NCBI GenBank assembly: GCA_964605095.1
Contig: CAZSBS010000138.1
Span: forward strand, 1 to 12,950
Reading direction: 5' to 3'
Length of the DNA stretch: 12,950 nt
DNA from: JAUWQU01 sp964605095
GTDB taxonomy: Bacteria; Planctomycetota; Phycisphaerae; SM23-33
Shown: in pieces, positions 1-6,401 of the stretch
Numbering within the stretch: position 1 is the stretch's first letter
Layout: the number at the start of each line of letters is the position of its first letter
Made by a program: the position numbers and the translations under genes
Notes under the pieces: generated by a model
Databases searched by the model: none
What the model was told of the DNA's origin: nothing
What the model saw: only the letters and a program-made list of their open reading frames with translations

Positions 1-72
1 TCCAGCGGATGCAGTTGCGACTACCCCATCCAGGCCTCGATGGCACTGGCGCCGGCCCCGGACGGACGGTGA
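1..72 (+). CDS. C-terminal end of a probable PQQ-propeller (quinoprotein-like) protein, partial
   Basis: Frame 1 is open from the window edge to a TGA at 70-72 and gives 23 residues containing the cysteine-rich stretch SGCSCDYPIQASMALAPAP. A tail of the form 'GCxCxYPIQxSxAL' near the end of the chain is, from memory, like the C-termini of planctomycete PQQ-binding beta-propeller proteins. The rest of the gene lies upstream of the window, so no start, signal peptide or propeller blade can be seen. What is seen is an open frame with protein-like composition ending in a stop; the family is inference. The alternative is chance open frame in GC-rich DNA. Confidence 0.5.
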   Translation, partial: SSGCSCDYPIQASMALAPAPDGR

Positions 73-123
73 CGAAGAAGATAATGATTCATCGCAGACC
101 AACGGTCCCTGTGAGAGAGCGCC

Positions 124-149
124 AAGAGAATAAGGCTCTTCCGGTTTTT
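124..149 (+). terminator. Possible weak intrinsic terminator
   Basis: A 5-bp stem AAGAG/CTCTT (124-128 and 136-140) with a 7-base loop is followed by CCGG and five Ts at 145-149. It sits about 50 bp after the stop codon of the partial gene, where a terminator would be expected. The stem is short and not GC-rich, so the call is weak. Confidence 0.25.
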
Positions 150-191
150 GCGTGGGTAGGCAGAGGACAGGACGGCACTTGGGACGGGCTT

Positions 192-414
192 TTGGGGGCG
201 CTGCCCCCAAGCCCCCGGAGTTTATCGCTTTACGGCTGCCGGCAGGCGACGTACGATGACGTCTGCCATCGAGCGGGATAGGGCAACGCAGGAGTGCGAC
301 CCGAGCGGCTCGACGGTGCTGACGGCAGGCGGGCGTCTCCCGACGGGGGACGCCCACCCCTTTCTGCCGGCAGCGACAAAGCGCTAAACTCCGGGGTCTG
401 GGGCGGAGCCCCAG
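192..414. repeat. Inverted-repeat element with three hairpins (MITE-like or structured RNA)
   Basis: Two 30-bp arms at 216-245 and 364-393 are inverted copies of each other with 26 of 30 positions matching by eye; both contain the palindromic core CTGCCGGCAG and a GGAGTTTA end. Outside each arm is a strong GC hairpin: TTGGGGGC-GCT-GCCCCCAA at 192-210 and CTGGGGC-GGA-GCCCCAG at 398-414. In the centre is an 11-bp stem with a GAC loop at 331-355, containing one T-G wobble. The symmetry suggests a miniature inverted-repeat element or BIME-like unit; a transcribed structured RNA is also possible. No coding potential was recognised across 73-480, and this element fills most of that gap just ahead of the sulfatase gene. 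Confidence 0.6.
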
Positions 415-467
415 GCTGACAATGTACCTACGCAAGAACCGGATGAGCCCAAAATAAGATAGAACGT

Positions 468-473
468 GAAAGG
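468..473 (+). promoter_or_regulatory. Ribosome binding site of the sulfatase
   Basis: GAAAGG lies 7 bp before the ATG at 481. It decides the start: it is well spaced for this ATG, whereas the in-frame GTG at 466 would overlap it and has no site of its own. Confidence 0.55.
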
Positions 474-480
474 CCGGCAA

Positions 481-2013
481 ATGAACATTAAGCGCACTGA
501 CGCACAGGGCACGCGCCGGACCCGTCGCGGCTTTCTTCGGGCTGTTGGCTTCGGCGCAGCCATCGCGGCCGGAGGGCTGGGCAGGCGGGGAGTCTTCGCC
601 GCCGACACCCCGGCCGGCGCACAAGGCAAGGACAATCGCCCCAACATCCTGTTCGCCTTTGCGGATGACTGGTCCTGGCCTTTCGGGTCCATCTCCGGCG
701 ACAAGGTTCTCAAGACGCCCACATTCGACCGCGTCGCGCGCGAGGGCGTGCTGTTCAACCATGCTTTCGTGGCCGCACCGTCATGCTCGCCCAGCCGGGC
801 CGCGATACTCACCGGACAGTGGCACTGGCGGCTCGAGCAGGCAGTCAACCTCTGGAGCACCCTGCCGGCGAAGTTCCCGGTCTACCCGGACCTGATCGAG
901 CAGGCGGGCTATCACGTGGGCTTCACCCGCAAGGGATGGGGGCCCGGCAGCGTCACCGAGGGCGGGCGCAGCCGAAACCCCGCGGGCAACTCGTTCAAGG
1001 ACTTCGGCGCCTTCATGTCGGCCCGCCCGGCGGGCAAACCGTTCTGCTTCTGGTTCGGCAGCCACGACCCGCATCGCGGCTACAAGCTCGGCTCCGGCGT
1101 CGCAAGCGGGATGAAGCTTGCCGACGTTCGTGTGCCGGCCTGCCTGCCGGACAACGAGACCACGCGCTCGGACCTGTGCGACTACTTCTTCGCGGTCCAG
1201 CGATTCGACCGCGACACGGGCGAGATAATCAAGGCCATCGAGGACGCCGGCGAGTTGGACAATACGCTGGTAGTCGTCTCCGGCGACAACGGCCTGCCCT
1301 TCCCGCGATGCAAGTCCAACCTGTACGATACCGGCACGAACGTGCCGCTGGCGGTGCGCTGGCCGGCAAAGGTCAAGGGCGGGCGCGTCGTCGAAGACTT
1401 CGTCAGCCTGACCGACCTGTGCCCGACGTTCCTCGAAGCCGCCGTCCTCAAGCCTCTGGAGTGCATGACCGCGCGCAGCTTCATGAACGTCCTGGCGGCC
1501 AAGAGCGGCGGGCAGGTCGATGCCACACGTGACCACGTCCTTACCGGCATGGAACGCCACGCCAACGCCCGCGCGGGCAACGTGGGCTACCCGATGCGTG
1601 CCTACCGCACCGCGGAGTACCTCTACATCCGCAACTTCGCGCCCGACCGCTGGCCTGCCGGCGACCCGGAGGCCTACCGCGACATCGACGGCGGGCCCAC
1701 CAAGTCCTACATGCTCGCCCACCGCGAAGACCCGGCCGTGAAACCGCTGTTCGAGCTCGCCTGCGGCAAGCGTCCGGCCGAGGAACTCTACGACCTCAAG
1801 GCCGACCCCGCCCAGCTCAAGAACGTCGCGGGCGACCCGGCCTACGCCGAGACCCTCAAGAAGCTCTCCGCCGCCCTGACCGCGGAACTCAAAGCCACCG
1901 GCGACCCGCGCATAGTAGGCGGCGCCGAGATAATCGACACCTACCCCTACGGCGGCGGTGGCGGTGGCGGCGCAAAGAAGAAGGCCCCCGCCAAGGCCAA
2001 GGCGAAGGAGTAA
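481..2013 (+). CDS. Tat-exported S1-family sulfatase
   Basis: A 510-residue sulfate-ester (or sulfamate) hydrolase of the alkaline-phosphatase-like fold, expected in the periplasm or outside the cell. The N-terminus has a twin-arginine signal, TRRGFLRAVGFG (residues 14-25), then a hydrophobic Ala/Gly stretch and a likely cleavage near residue 41. Metal ligands D62-D63 follow in the FAFADDW motif. The class signature CSPSR starts at Cys102, the residue converted to formylglycine, so a formylglycine-generating enzyme elsewhere in the genome is needed. His195/His198 (HDPH), D269-N270 and K278 are the other expected active-site residues. The motif near residue 150 (FTRKGWGPG) is closer to the heparan N-sulfatase type than to arylsulfatases, but the substrate cannot be read from sequence. 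The C-terminus ends in seven glycines and a Lys/Ala-rich tail, probably a flexible or wall-interacting extension. ATG 481 is chosen over the in-frame GTG 466. It stands alone and converges on the minus-strand operon. Confidence 0.93.
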   Translation: MNIKRTDAQGTRRTRRGFLRAVGFGAAIAAGGLGRRGVFAADTPAGAQGKDNRPNILFAFADDWSWPFGSISGDKVLKTPTFDRVAREGVLFNHAFVAAPSCSPSRAAILTGQWHWRLEQAVNLWSTLPAKFPVYPDLIEQAGYHVGFTRKGWGPGSVTEGGRSRNPAGNSFKDFGAFMSARPAGKPFCFWFGSHDPHRGYKLGSGVASGMKLADVRVPACLPDNETTRSDLCDYFFAVQRFDRDTGEIIKAIEDAGELDNTLVVVSGDNGLPFPRCKSNLYDTGTNVPLAVRWPAKVKGGRVVEDFVSLTDLCPTFLEAAVLKPLECMTARSFMNVLAAKSGGQVDATRDHVLTGMERHANARAGNVGYPMRAYRTAEYLYIRNFAPDRWPAGDPEAYRDIDGGPTKSYMLAHREDPAVKPLFELACGKRPAEELYDLKADPAQLKNVAGDPAYAETLKKLSAALTAELKATGDPRIVGGAEIIDTYPYGGGGGGGAKKKAPAKAKAKE

Positions 2014-2262
2014 CTCGCAACCCGATTGAATCTCATGCGGTAGCGGCGGGCCTGAGTCGAACGCCAGAGCTCCCCTGAGTCGGCGAAGAAGAATATGCCC
2101 TTACGGGCACACTACAAACGCCAGAGGCACCTTCGAATCTCGCGGAGCGTTCGTAGTGACGCCGTCAGGCGTTATGTTTCTTGGCAACGGCTGCCGCACG
2201 AGATTCATTCAGGATGCGTATAATCCCCCTCTGATGTTTCTTTTTCTTCCTCTCTCTTGCTT
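2014..2262. other. Convergent intergenic region
   Basis: This 249-bp stretch lies between the stop codons of the sulfatase and the M90 peptidase genes. It contains the paired GTAG-headed hairpins at 2094-2175 and a pyrimidine-rich run at about 2225-2265. I see no convincing gene and no classic GC-stem plus T-run terminator; the paired hairpins may do that job in both directions. Confidence 0.6.
2094..2175. repeat. REP-like inverted hairpin pair (BIME-like), family A
   Basis: Two related units face each other. The plus-strand unit (2148-2175) reads CGTTC, GTAG (2153-2156), then stem TGACGCC, loop GTCA, stem GGCGTTA. The minus-strand unit (2120 down to 2094) reads CGTTT, GTAG (2115-2112), then stem TGTGCCC, loop GTAA, stem GGGCATA. 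Both have a 7-bp stem with a G-T wobble at the second pair, while pairs 3, 4 and 5 differ in a compensatory way. A GTAG tetranucleotide at the foot of an imperfect hairpin is the known hallmark of REP sequences mobilised by RAYT (TnpA-REP) Y1 transposases. The GTAGs point inward, 27 bp of spacer lie between the units, and no RAYT gene is in the window. Confidence 0.65.
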
Positions 2263-3342
2263 CTACTCCGCGACCTCTGCGTTCTCCGCGATGATATTCA
2301 TGGCCGGGTCTTGGCGGAAGGTCTGGCGGAGCATATCGTAGAGTTCGGGGTGTCGTGCGGCGAGTTGGCGCGGGGCCTTGAAGAAGTACTCCGTCGAGAC
2401 GGCGAAGAACTCCTGCTCGTTGGTGAAGGCGTAGGCGGGCATGTCGTCCCAGTCGTCGCGGCGGCGGTGTTGGCCGGGGCGGCGATTGTCCCGGCCGGCG
2501 GGTGCGGGGGCTTCGCGGCCTGGGGGGCCTGGGGCAGCGTCGTCGGATTCATCATCGTCCATGTCCTCGATGGCGTCGGAATGGCGGCGATCATCGTCGC
2601 GGCCAAGCTCATGGTGGACGAGGTCCAGCCACTGGCGGATGCGGTCTCGCGGCAGCCAGGCCGGCACGCCGTCGATGGCGCCGTCGCCCTCGTCGACGAG
2701 ATGCGCGAACTCGTGGATGCCGACGTGCATCTTGTCGCGCGAACGGGCAAATCCGCGGATCAGGTCCGCCTTGGACAGGATCAGCGTGCCGTGGAACGAG
2801 CCGCCGCGGTTGCCGACCATGCCGAGCATTGGGTCGGGATCGTCGTCGTCGTCGAACACTTCCGGCCTGGCGACGAACTGGCCCGGCTTGATGAGCACCT
2901 CGCGAAGGGTGGCGTAGTCCCAGTCCGGAAAGCCCAGGATGGGGATGACCGCGCTGGCGGCGACCAGGACGCGGACAGCGTCATCCACCTCGCAGCCCGC
3001 GCCGGTGATGGGCGTCTCGTCGAGGAAGATGGCTGCGAGCCGGCGGAAGCGTTCCTGGGCGGCGGGGTCGAGGTTGCGGTAGTACACCACCCGGCTTTCA
3101 AGGATGGCGGCAAGGTCAGGGGCGAGTCCGCGGCGGATGACGGCCTGGCGGCGGCGCATGACCCGCGTGCCGAAGCTATAGAGCTTCAGGCCCGCGACGA
3201 GGGCAAGGCCAATCGCGACGGCTGTGGGGATAAGGCCAAGGTCCACGACGAATGCCACGGCCGCGATCGTGGCCGCGACGACCGCCGCCAGGACGGCGGA
3301 CCATCGCCTGTTCGTACTGATTCGCCGGGGGGTGGGGATCAT
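2263..3342 (-). CDS. Membrane-anchored M90 (MtfA-like) zinc metallopeptidase
   Basis: A 359-residue protein. Residues about 14-33 and 35-55 are two hydrophobic segments, so the peptidase domain is probably tethered to the inner membrane. The MtfA/M90 features follow in order: VLVAASAVIPILGFPDW (about 125-141), GMVGNRGGSFHGTLILSK (about 174-191), the zinc motif HEFAH at 210-214 followed by LVDEGDGAIDGVP, and the C-terminal EFFAVSTEYFF block that carries the expected Glu ligand, then HPELYDMLRQTFRQDP. E. coli MtfA is soluble and about 265 residues, so the membrane anchor and a charged, Pro-rich insert (about 265-305) are extra. The last residues (NIIAENAEVAE) are encoded by a 9-bp repeat. The ATG overlaps the stop of the upstream gene (ATGA, 3339-3342), so translation is probably coupled. 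Family assignment is firm; the substrate is unknown. Confidence 0.88.
   Translation of the reverse strand: MIPTPRRISTNRRWSAVLAAVVAATIAAVAFVVDLGLIPTAVAIGLALVAGLKLYSFGTRVMRRRQAVIRRGLAPDLAAILESRVVYYRNLDPAAQERFRRLAAIFLDETPITGAGCEVDDAVRVLVAASAVIPILGFPDWDYATLREVLIKPGQFVARPEVFDDDDDPDPMLGMVGNRGGSFHGTLILSKADLIRGFARSRDKMHVGIHEFAHLVDEGDGAIDGVPAWLPRDRIRQWLDLVHHELGRDDDRRHSDAIEDMDDDESDDAAPGPPGREAPAPAGRDNRRPGQHRRRDDWDDMPAYAFTNEQEFFAVSTEYFFKAPRQLAARHPELYDMLRQTFRQDPAMNIIAENAEVAE
2264..2290 (-). repeat. Three near-identical 9-bp units at the end of the M90 gene
   Basis: On the minus strand the units are CGCGGAGAA, CGCAGAGGT and CGCGGAGTA. They encode the final residues of the peptidase and run into its stop codon, suggesting that a repeat element reset the C-terminus of the reading frame. 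Confidence 0.5.
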
Positions 3343-6300
3343 GGCTTGGGCAGCCTTTTGAGAAGCCTGCCTGCCGCAGCTTCAGCGAAGGCAGATGGCA
3401 TGGGCGTCGTTTTGTCCGCGTTCAGCAACCAGAGCCCAATCCGCCCCGTAGGGGCGAAGGACTGTAGCCACGGGTGAAGCGCAGCGAAACCCGTGGAAGC
3501 GATTCGTTCCCCTTTTCCGCTCGCCCCGGCAGGGGCAAAGGAAGCGCTCCTCCGCCCCTGCCGGGGCGGACTTATTAGGCTGACTATATCCACGGGTTCC
3601 GCGACGTCTGAAGGCGTCGCTCCACCCGTGGCTACATTCCCCGGCCCCGCCGGGGCCGCTGGGGCCGGGGCAGGCGCAGTGGCCGGCGCGGTGGGGGGTG
3701 CCGGCGCAGGCCCCGCCGGGGCAGGCAGTCGGGCCTCGACGATCTGGCGGAGCAGGGCGAACTCGAAGTCGAAGACCTTTCGCTGCTGGGCGTTTGGCAC
3801 GATGTCGGGCGAGGCGCCCATTTCGGCGTCGCTGAATCGCGAGGCAAAGCCCACGGCGACGACGGCCCCGCGGCCCTTGCGGGCGACGGAGGCGACAATC
3901 GCGGGAACCGGCTTTGTCGCCGCGCCGGGCTCGGTCGGTATTGCAAGGCTCACCAGCGGCGCGGGGCCCTCGACCGCCCACGCTTGCGAAATTCGAAGCG
4001 ACGGAAGGTCGCCCCCAACCGTAATGCCCGAAACCGGCTGCCGGTCCATGCTAAACTTCAGTCCGAACGGTTCGAGCAGGCGATTGGCGGCGGACTTCTT
4101 GTTGTCGGGCGAGTCCATCACCAGCAGCGTGCCGCCGGATTCGACGTATGCCTCCATCATTCGCCGGTACTTACCCGTGACTTCGCCAGAGGGCCTGATG
4201 ACGACGATGGCGTTCGGCTCGCCGGTGAAGGCGTCGCCGAGCAGCCCGGCCTCGACGGCGCGGCGCGGGAAGTATCCCAGTCGCAGGATCGAGAGCTCGA
4301 ACTGCCCGAACCCATCCCGCCCTCCGGCGAGCCTGCCGGCGTGGGGCAATCGGATGTCCGAGAGGCGGCTGTCGATAGCGATCTGCACCATCGGCAGCGT
4401 GGGTTTGGGCGGCGGCATTTCGGCGCGGTTCCAGATCGGCACGGCGACGATCGTCCCGGCCCAGCCGAGCGCCGCCGCTCCTACCGCCAGCGGCCAGGCC
4501 TTGTGCATGGGCCTGGTTGTCGCCAGCGCCAGCAGCGCCAGGCAGGCGCCTACGAGCACCAGCACCCACCGTGGGTCCGGCATGCGGTTTTCGCGATTGA
4601 GCCAGTCCAGCAGGCCGAGCATCAACTCGCGGCGCCGCGGCTCGAAGGCGGCCAGGTTGGTGAAGCTCGACGCATCGGCGATGGCAGCCACCCTGCCGGC
4701 CCCATGCTTGTGCGCCCAGATCTGCGCGAAGGCGCCATATCGCATGTCCGGCCGATTGGCGTCGGCGGGGCGGTAGCCGCGGGCAGAGTAGTCGGCGGGC
4801 AGGCTCTTTAGCCCGCCGCGAAGGATGACCGCCCTGCCCTCGTCGAAGCGTATCGTCGCACCGCCGACAAGGCTGACCGGCCCGACATACTGCATGATCG
4901 GATGTGCGGCGAGCGGCTGCCATCCGTCGATTTCGGCCTCGGCCCCGGCCGTGCCAAAGGGCGCCCCGGGCGGGTCGATCGGCAGGGCCGTGTCGTATTG
5001 AATGCCAAAGCCGAATCGCGCCGCAAGGGCGTTGAGAATCTCGGCTGAGCCGAATGCGTTGGTGTGCTCGCCGACCATCAGAACGCCGCCGCCACGCCGG
5101 ACGAACCGCTCGACGGCGGCGATCTCCTGCGGCGTGTACGCCTTGGAGGGCGCTTTGAGCACGAGCACGTCCACATCGCGCAGGTGCTCTTCGGCCAGCG
5201 GGGTCTTGATGAGGCTTGTCCTGTAGAAGCGCGAGACGTAGTCGCTGATGCGGCTCCAATTGCGTACTGCGGCCGGGCCATACCATTCGGTGTCCAAGGG
5301 GCGGTCGGTCGCCGTAAAGTCGAAGTCCTTTCCGGGCCATGGCTGCTGTGAGTGATATTCATCCCAGAGGATGCGTCCCGGCTTGGCCCGCCCGGCGGGA
5401 TCCCATACGACGGCGGCGGTTATCGCCGCTCCCGCCAGCAAGGCCGCGATCGTGCCGACTACGGCCGGGCCGCCGATACGCCGTTCGTGCTTGCCGCCCG
5501 GGGCTCTTGTCGAGATCGGCTCGGCCGGGCTGGAGGTTCGCCCGACGCGCCAGGCCAGCAGCACCGGCCCGGCCAGCATCGCCAGGCAGAGCCACGGGCT
5601 GAGGAACTGGTCGGTCAGGTTCGCGGCGCCGCCGGAGACCGCCGGCATGGCGCGGTGGCAGTAGATGCCGATCATCAGCGCCGCGCGAAGCGGCAGCCAG
5701 AGCGCCGTCGCCACAGCCAACCGCACGAACATGCCGCAGCCGGGCCAGAGTCCCCGCCGGTCGGCAGCAGCCTGCCAACTCCGCAGGACGATAATTGCAG
5801 CCGCCCCGGCCAGGAAGCAGCCGGTGACCGGATCGAGCAGCAGTTCCCAGGTGGCGCCTATGTTGTGGACGGCCCCGCCGGCCTGGACAGCCAGGTTGTT
5901 GCCGACCAGTGGAATGTTGGACCCCAGCAGCCTGGCCGCCAGCGCAAGCGGGCCATCCGTGCCGGTATGCAGCAGCCCGGCGACGTATGCGACCACCTTG
6001 GCCAGCGCGGCGGGAAGCTCGTGGCAGCGCGCAGTCAGGGCTGCATAGGCGAATATCGCCAGCGACTGGGCCGAAAGGACCAGCCCCGCCGCCAGAAGCG
6101 GCGCGCCGACGCGGCGGAGCCATTCCCGCGCGACAGGCAGCCCCACCACCAGCAGCCCCGCGGCCAGCAGGGCCGGCCCAATCCGCCAAGGCCAGCCCAG
6201 CATCCAGGCCGCGGGCAAAATGAAGACCGCGCCGATAATCGCCGCCGCCCCCCCAGGCCGGCCGGCAAACGCCCCCGCCATGAAGGCCGTGCCCAGGCCA

Positions 6301-6401
6301 ACCAGCACCGCCCAGGCTATCATGTCCGCCTGGTGGTAGTAACGCAGGCCCACCAGCCACGAGGCCGAGAGAAGCGCAACGCCGATCCATGCCTTCCTCA
6401 T
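3339..6401 (-). CDS. Large membrane protein: exosortase-like N-terminal bundle plus two DUF4350/GATase-like domains
   Basis: A 1020-residue protein of unknown function. Residues 1-290 are a bundle of about eight hydrophobic segments; within it, 159-245 (LLGSNIPLVGNNLAV ... TGCFLAG ... LPLRAAL) resembles the exosortase/archaeosortase core with Cys195, Arg239 and His249, a tentative match. After a membrane segment at 312-333 comes a DUF4350/class-I-amidotransferase-like domain (342-600), starting GRILWDEYH and including DVDVLVLKAP and FVRRGGGVLMVG. Two membrane segments (612-656) lead to a second such domain (670-890) with AYVESGGTLLVMD. An Ala/Pro linker (892-920) follows, then a tail (about 915-1020) encoded largely by palindromic repeats. 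GGAGG lies 7 bp upstream of the ATG, which overlaps the previous stop (ATGA, 6398-6401). It lies between the 917-residue protein, whose layout it shares, and the M90 peptidase. Confidence 0.8.
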   Translation of the reverse strand: MRKAWIGVALLSASWLVGLRYYHQADMIAWAVLVGLGTAFMAGAFAGRPGGAAAIIGAVFILPAAWMLGWPWRIGPALLAAGLLVVGLPVAREWLRRVGAPLLAAGLVLSAQSLAIFAYAALTARCHELPAALAKVVAYVAGLLHTGTDGPLALAARLLGSNIPLVGNNLAVQAGGAVHNIGATWELLLDPVTGCFLAGAAAIIVLRSWQAAADRRGLWPGCGMFVRLAVATALWLPLRAALMIGIYCHRAMPAVSGGAANLTDQFLSPWLCLAMLAGPVLLAWRVGRTSSPAEPISTRAPGGKHERRIGGPAVVGTIAALLAGAAITAAVVWDPAGRAKPGRILWDEYHSQQPWPGKDFDFTATDRPLDTEWYGPAAVRNWSRISDYVSRFYRTSLIKTPLAEEHLRDVDVLVLKAPSKAYTPQEIAAVERFVRRGGGVLMVGEHTNAFGSAEILNALAARFGFGIQYDTALPIDPPGAPFGTAGAEAEIDGWQPLAAHPIMQYVGPVSLVGGATIRFDEGRAVILRGGLKSLPADYSARGYRPADANRPDMRYGAFAQIWAHKHGAGRVAAIADASSFTNLAAFEPRRRELMLGLLDWLNRENRMPDPRWVLVLVGACLALLALATTRPMHKAWPLAVGAAALGWAGTIVAVPIWNRAEMPPPKPTLPMVQIAIDSRLSDIRLPHAGRLAGGRDGFGQFELSILRLGYFPRRAVEAGLLGDAFTGEPNAIVVIRPSGEVTGKYRRMMEAYVESGGTLLVMDSPDNKKSAANRLLEPFGLKFSMDRQPVSGITVGGDLPSLRISQAWAVEGPAPLVSLAIPTEPGAATKPVPAIVASVARKGRGAVVAVGFASRFSDAEMGASPDIVPNAQQRKVFDFEFALLRQIVEARLPAPAGPAPAPPTAPATAPAPAPAAPAGPGNVATGGATPSDVAEPVDIVSLISPPRQGRRSASFAPAGASGKGERIASTGFAALHPWLQSFAPTGRIGLWLLNADKTTPMPSAFAEAAAGRLLKRLPKP
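3443..3657. repeat. REP-like inverted hairpin element, family B, inside a coding region
   Basis: A 174-bp core has perfect 14-bp inverted ends, TGTAGCCACGGGTG at 3463-3476 and its complement at 3623-3636. Each end is GTAG followed directly by a hairpin with an 8-bp stem CCACGGGT/ACCCGTGG (3468-3496 and 3590-3631); the right one has a second inner stem GCGACG/CGTCGC. The GTAGs face outward. Four GC palindromes of the GCCCC...GGGGC type lie at 3443-3455, 3523-3536, 3553-3568 and 3643-3657. The block is read through as residues about 915-987 of the 1020-residue protein. Confidence 0.65.

Noticed and set aside
9..281. 90-codon plus-strand frame at the window start
   Set aside because: It overlaps the more protein-like frame ending at 72 and runs into the hairpin element.
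781..1722. 313-codon minus-strand frame inside the sulfatase gene
   Set aside because: Antisense shadow of a well-supported sulfatase with all catalytic motifs on the plus strand; typical of GC-rich DNA.
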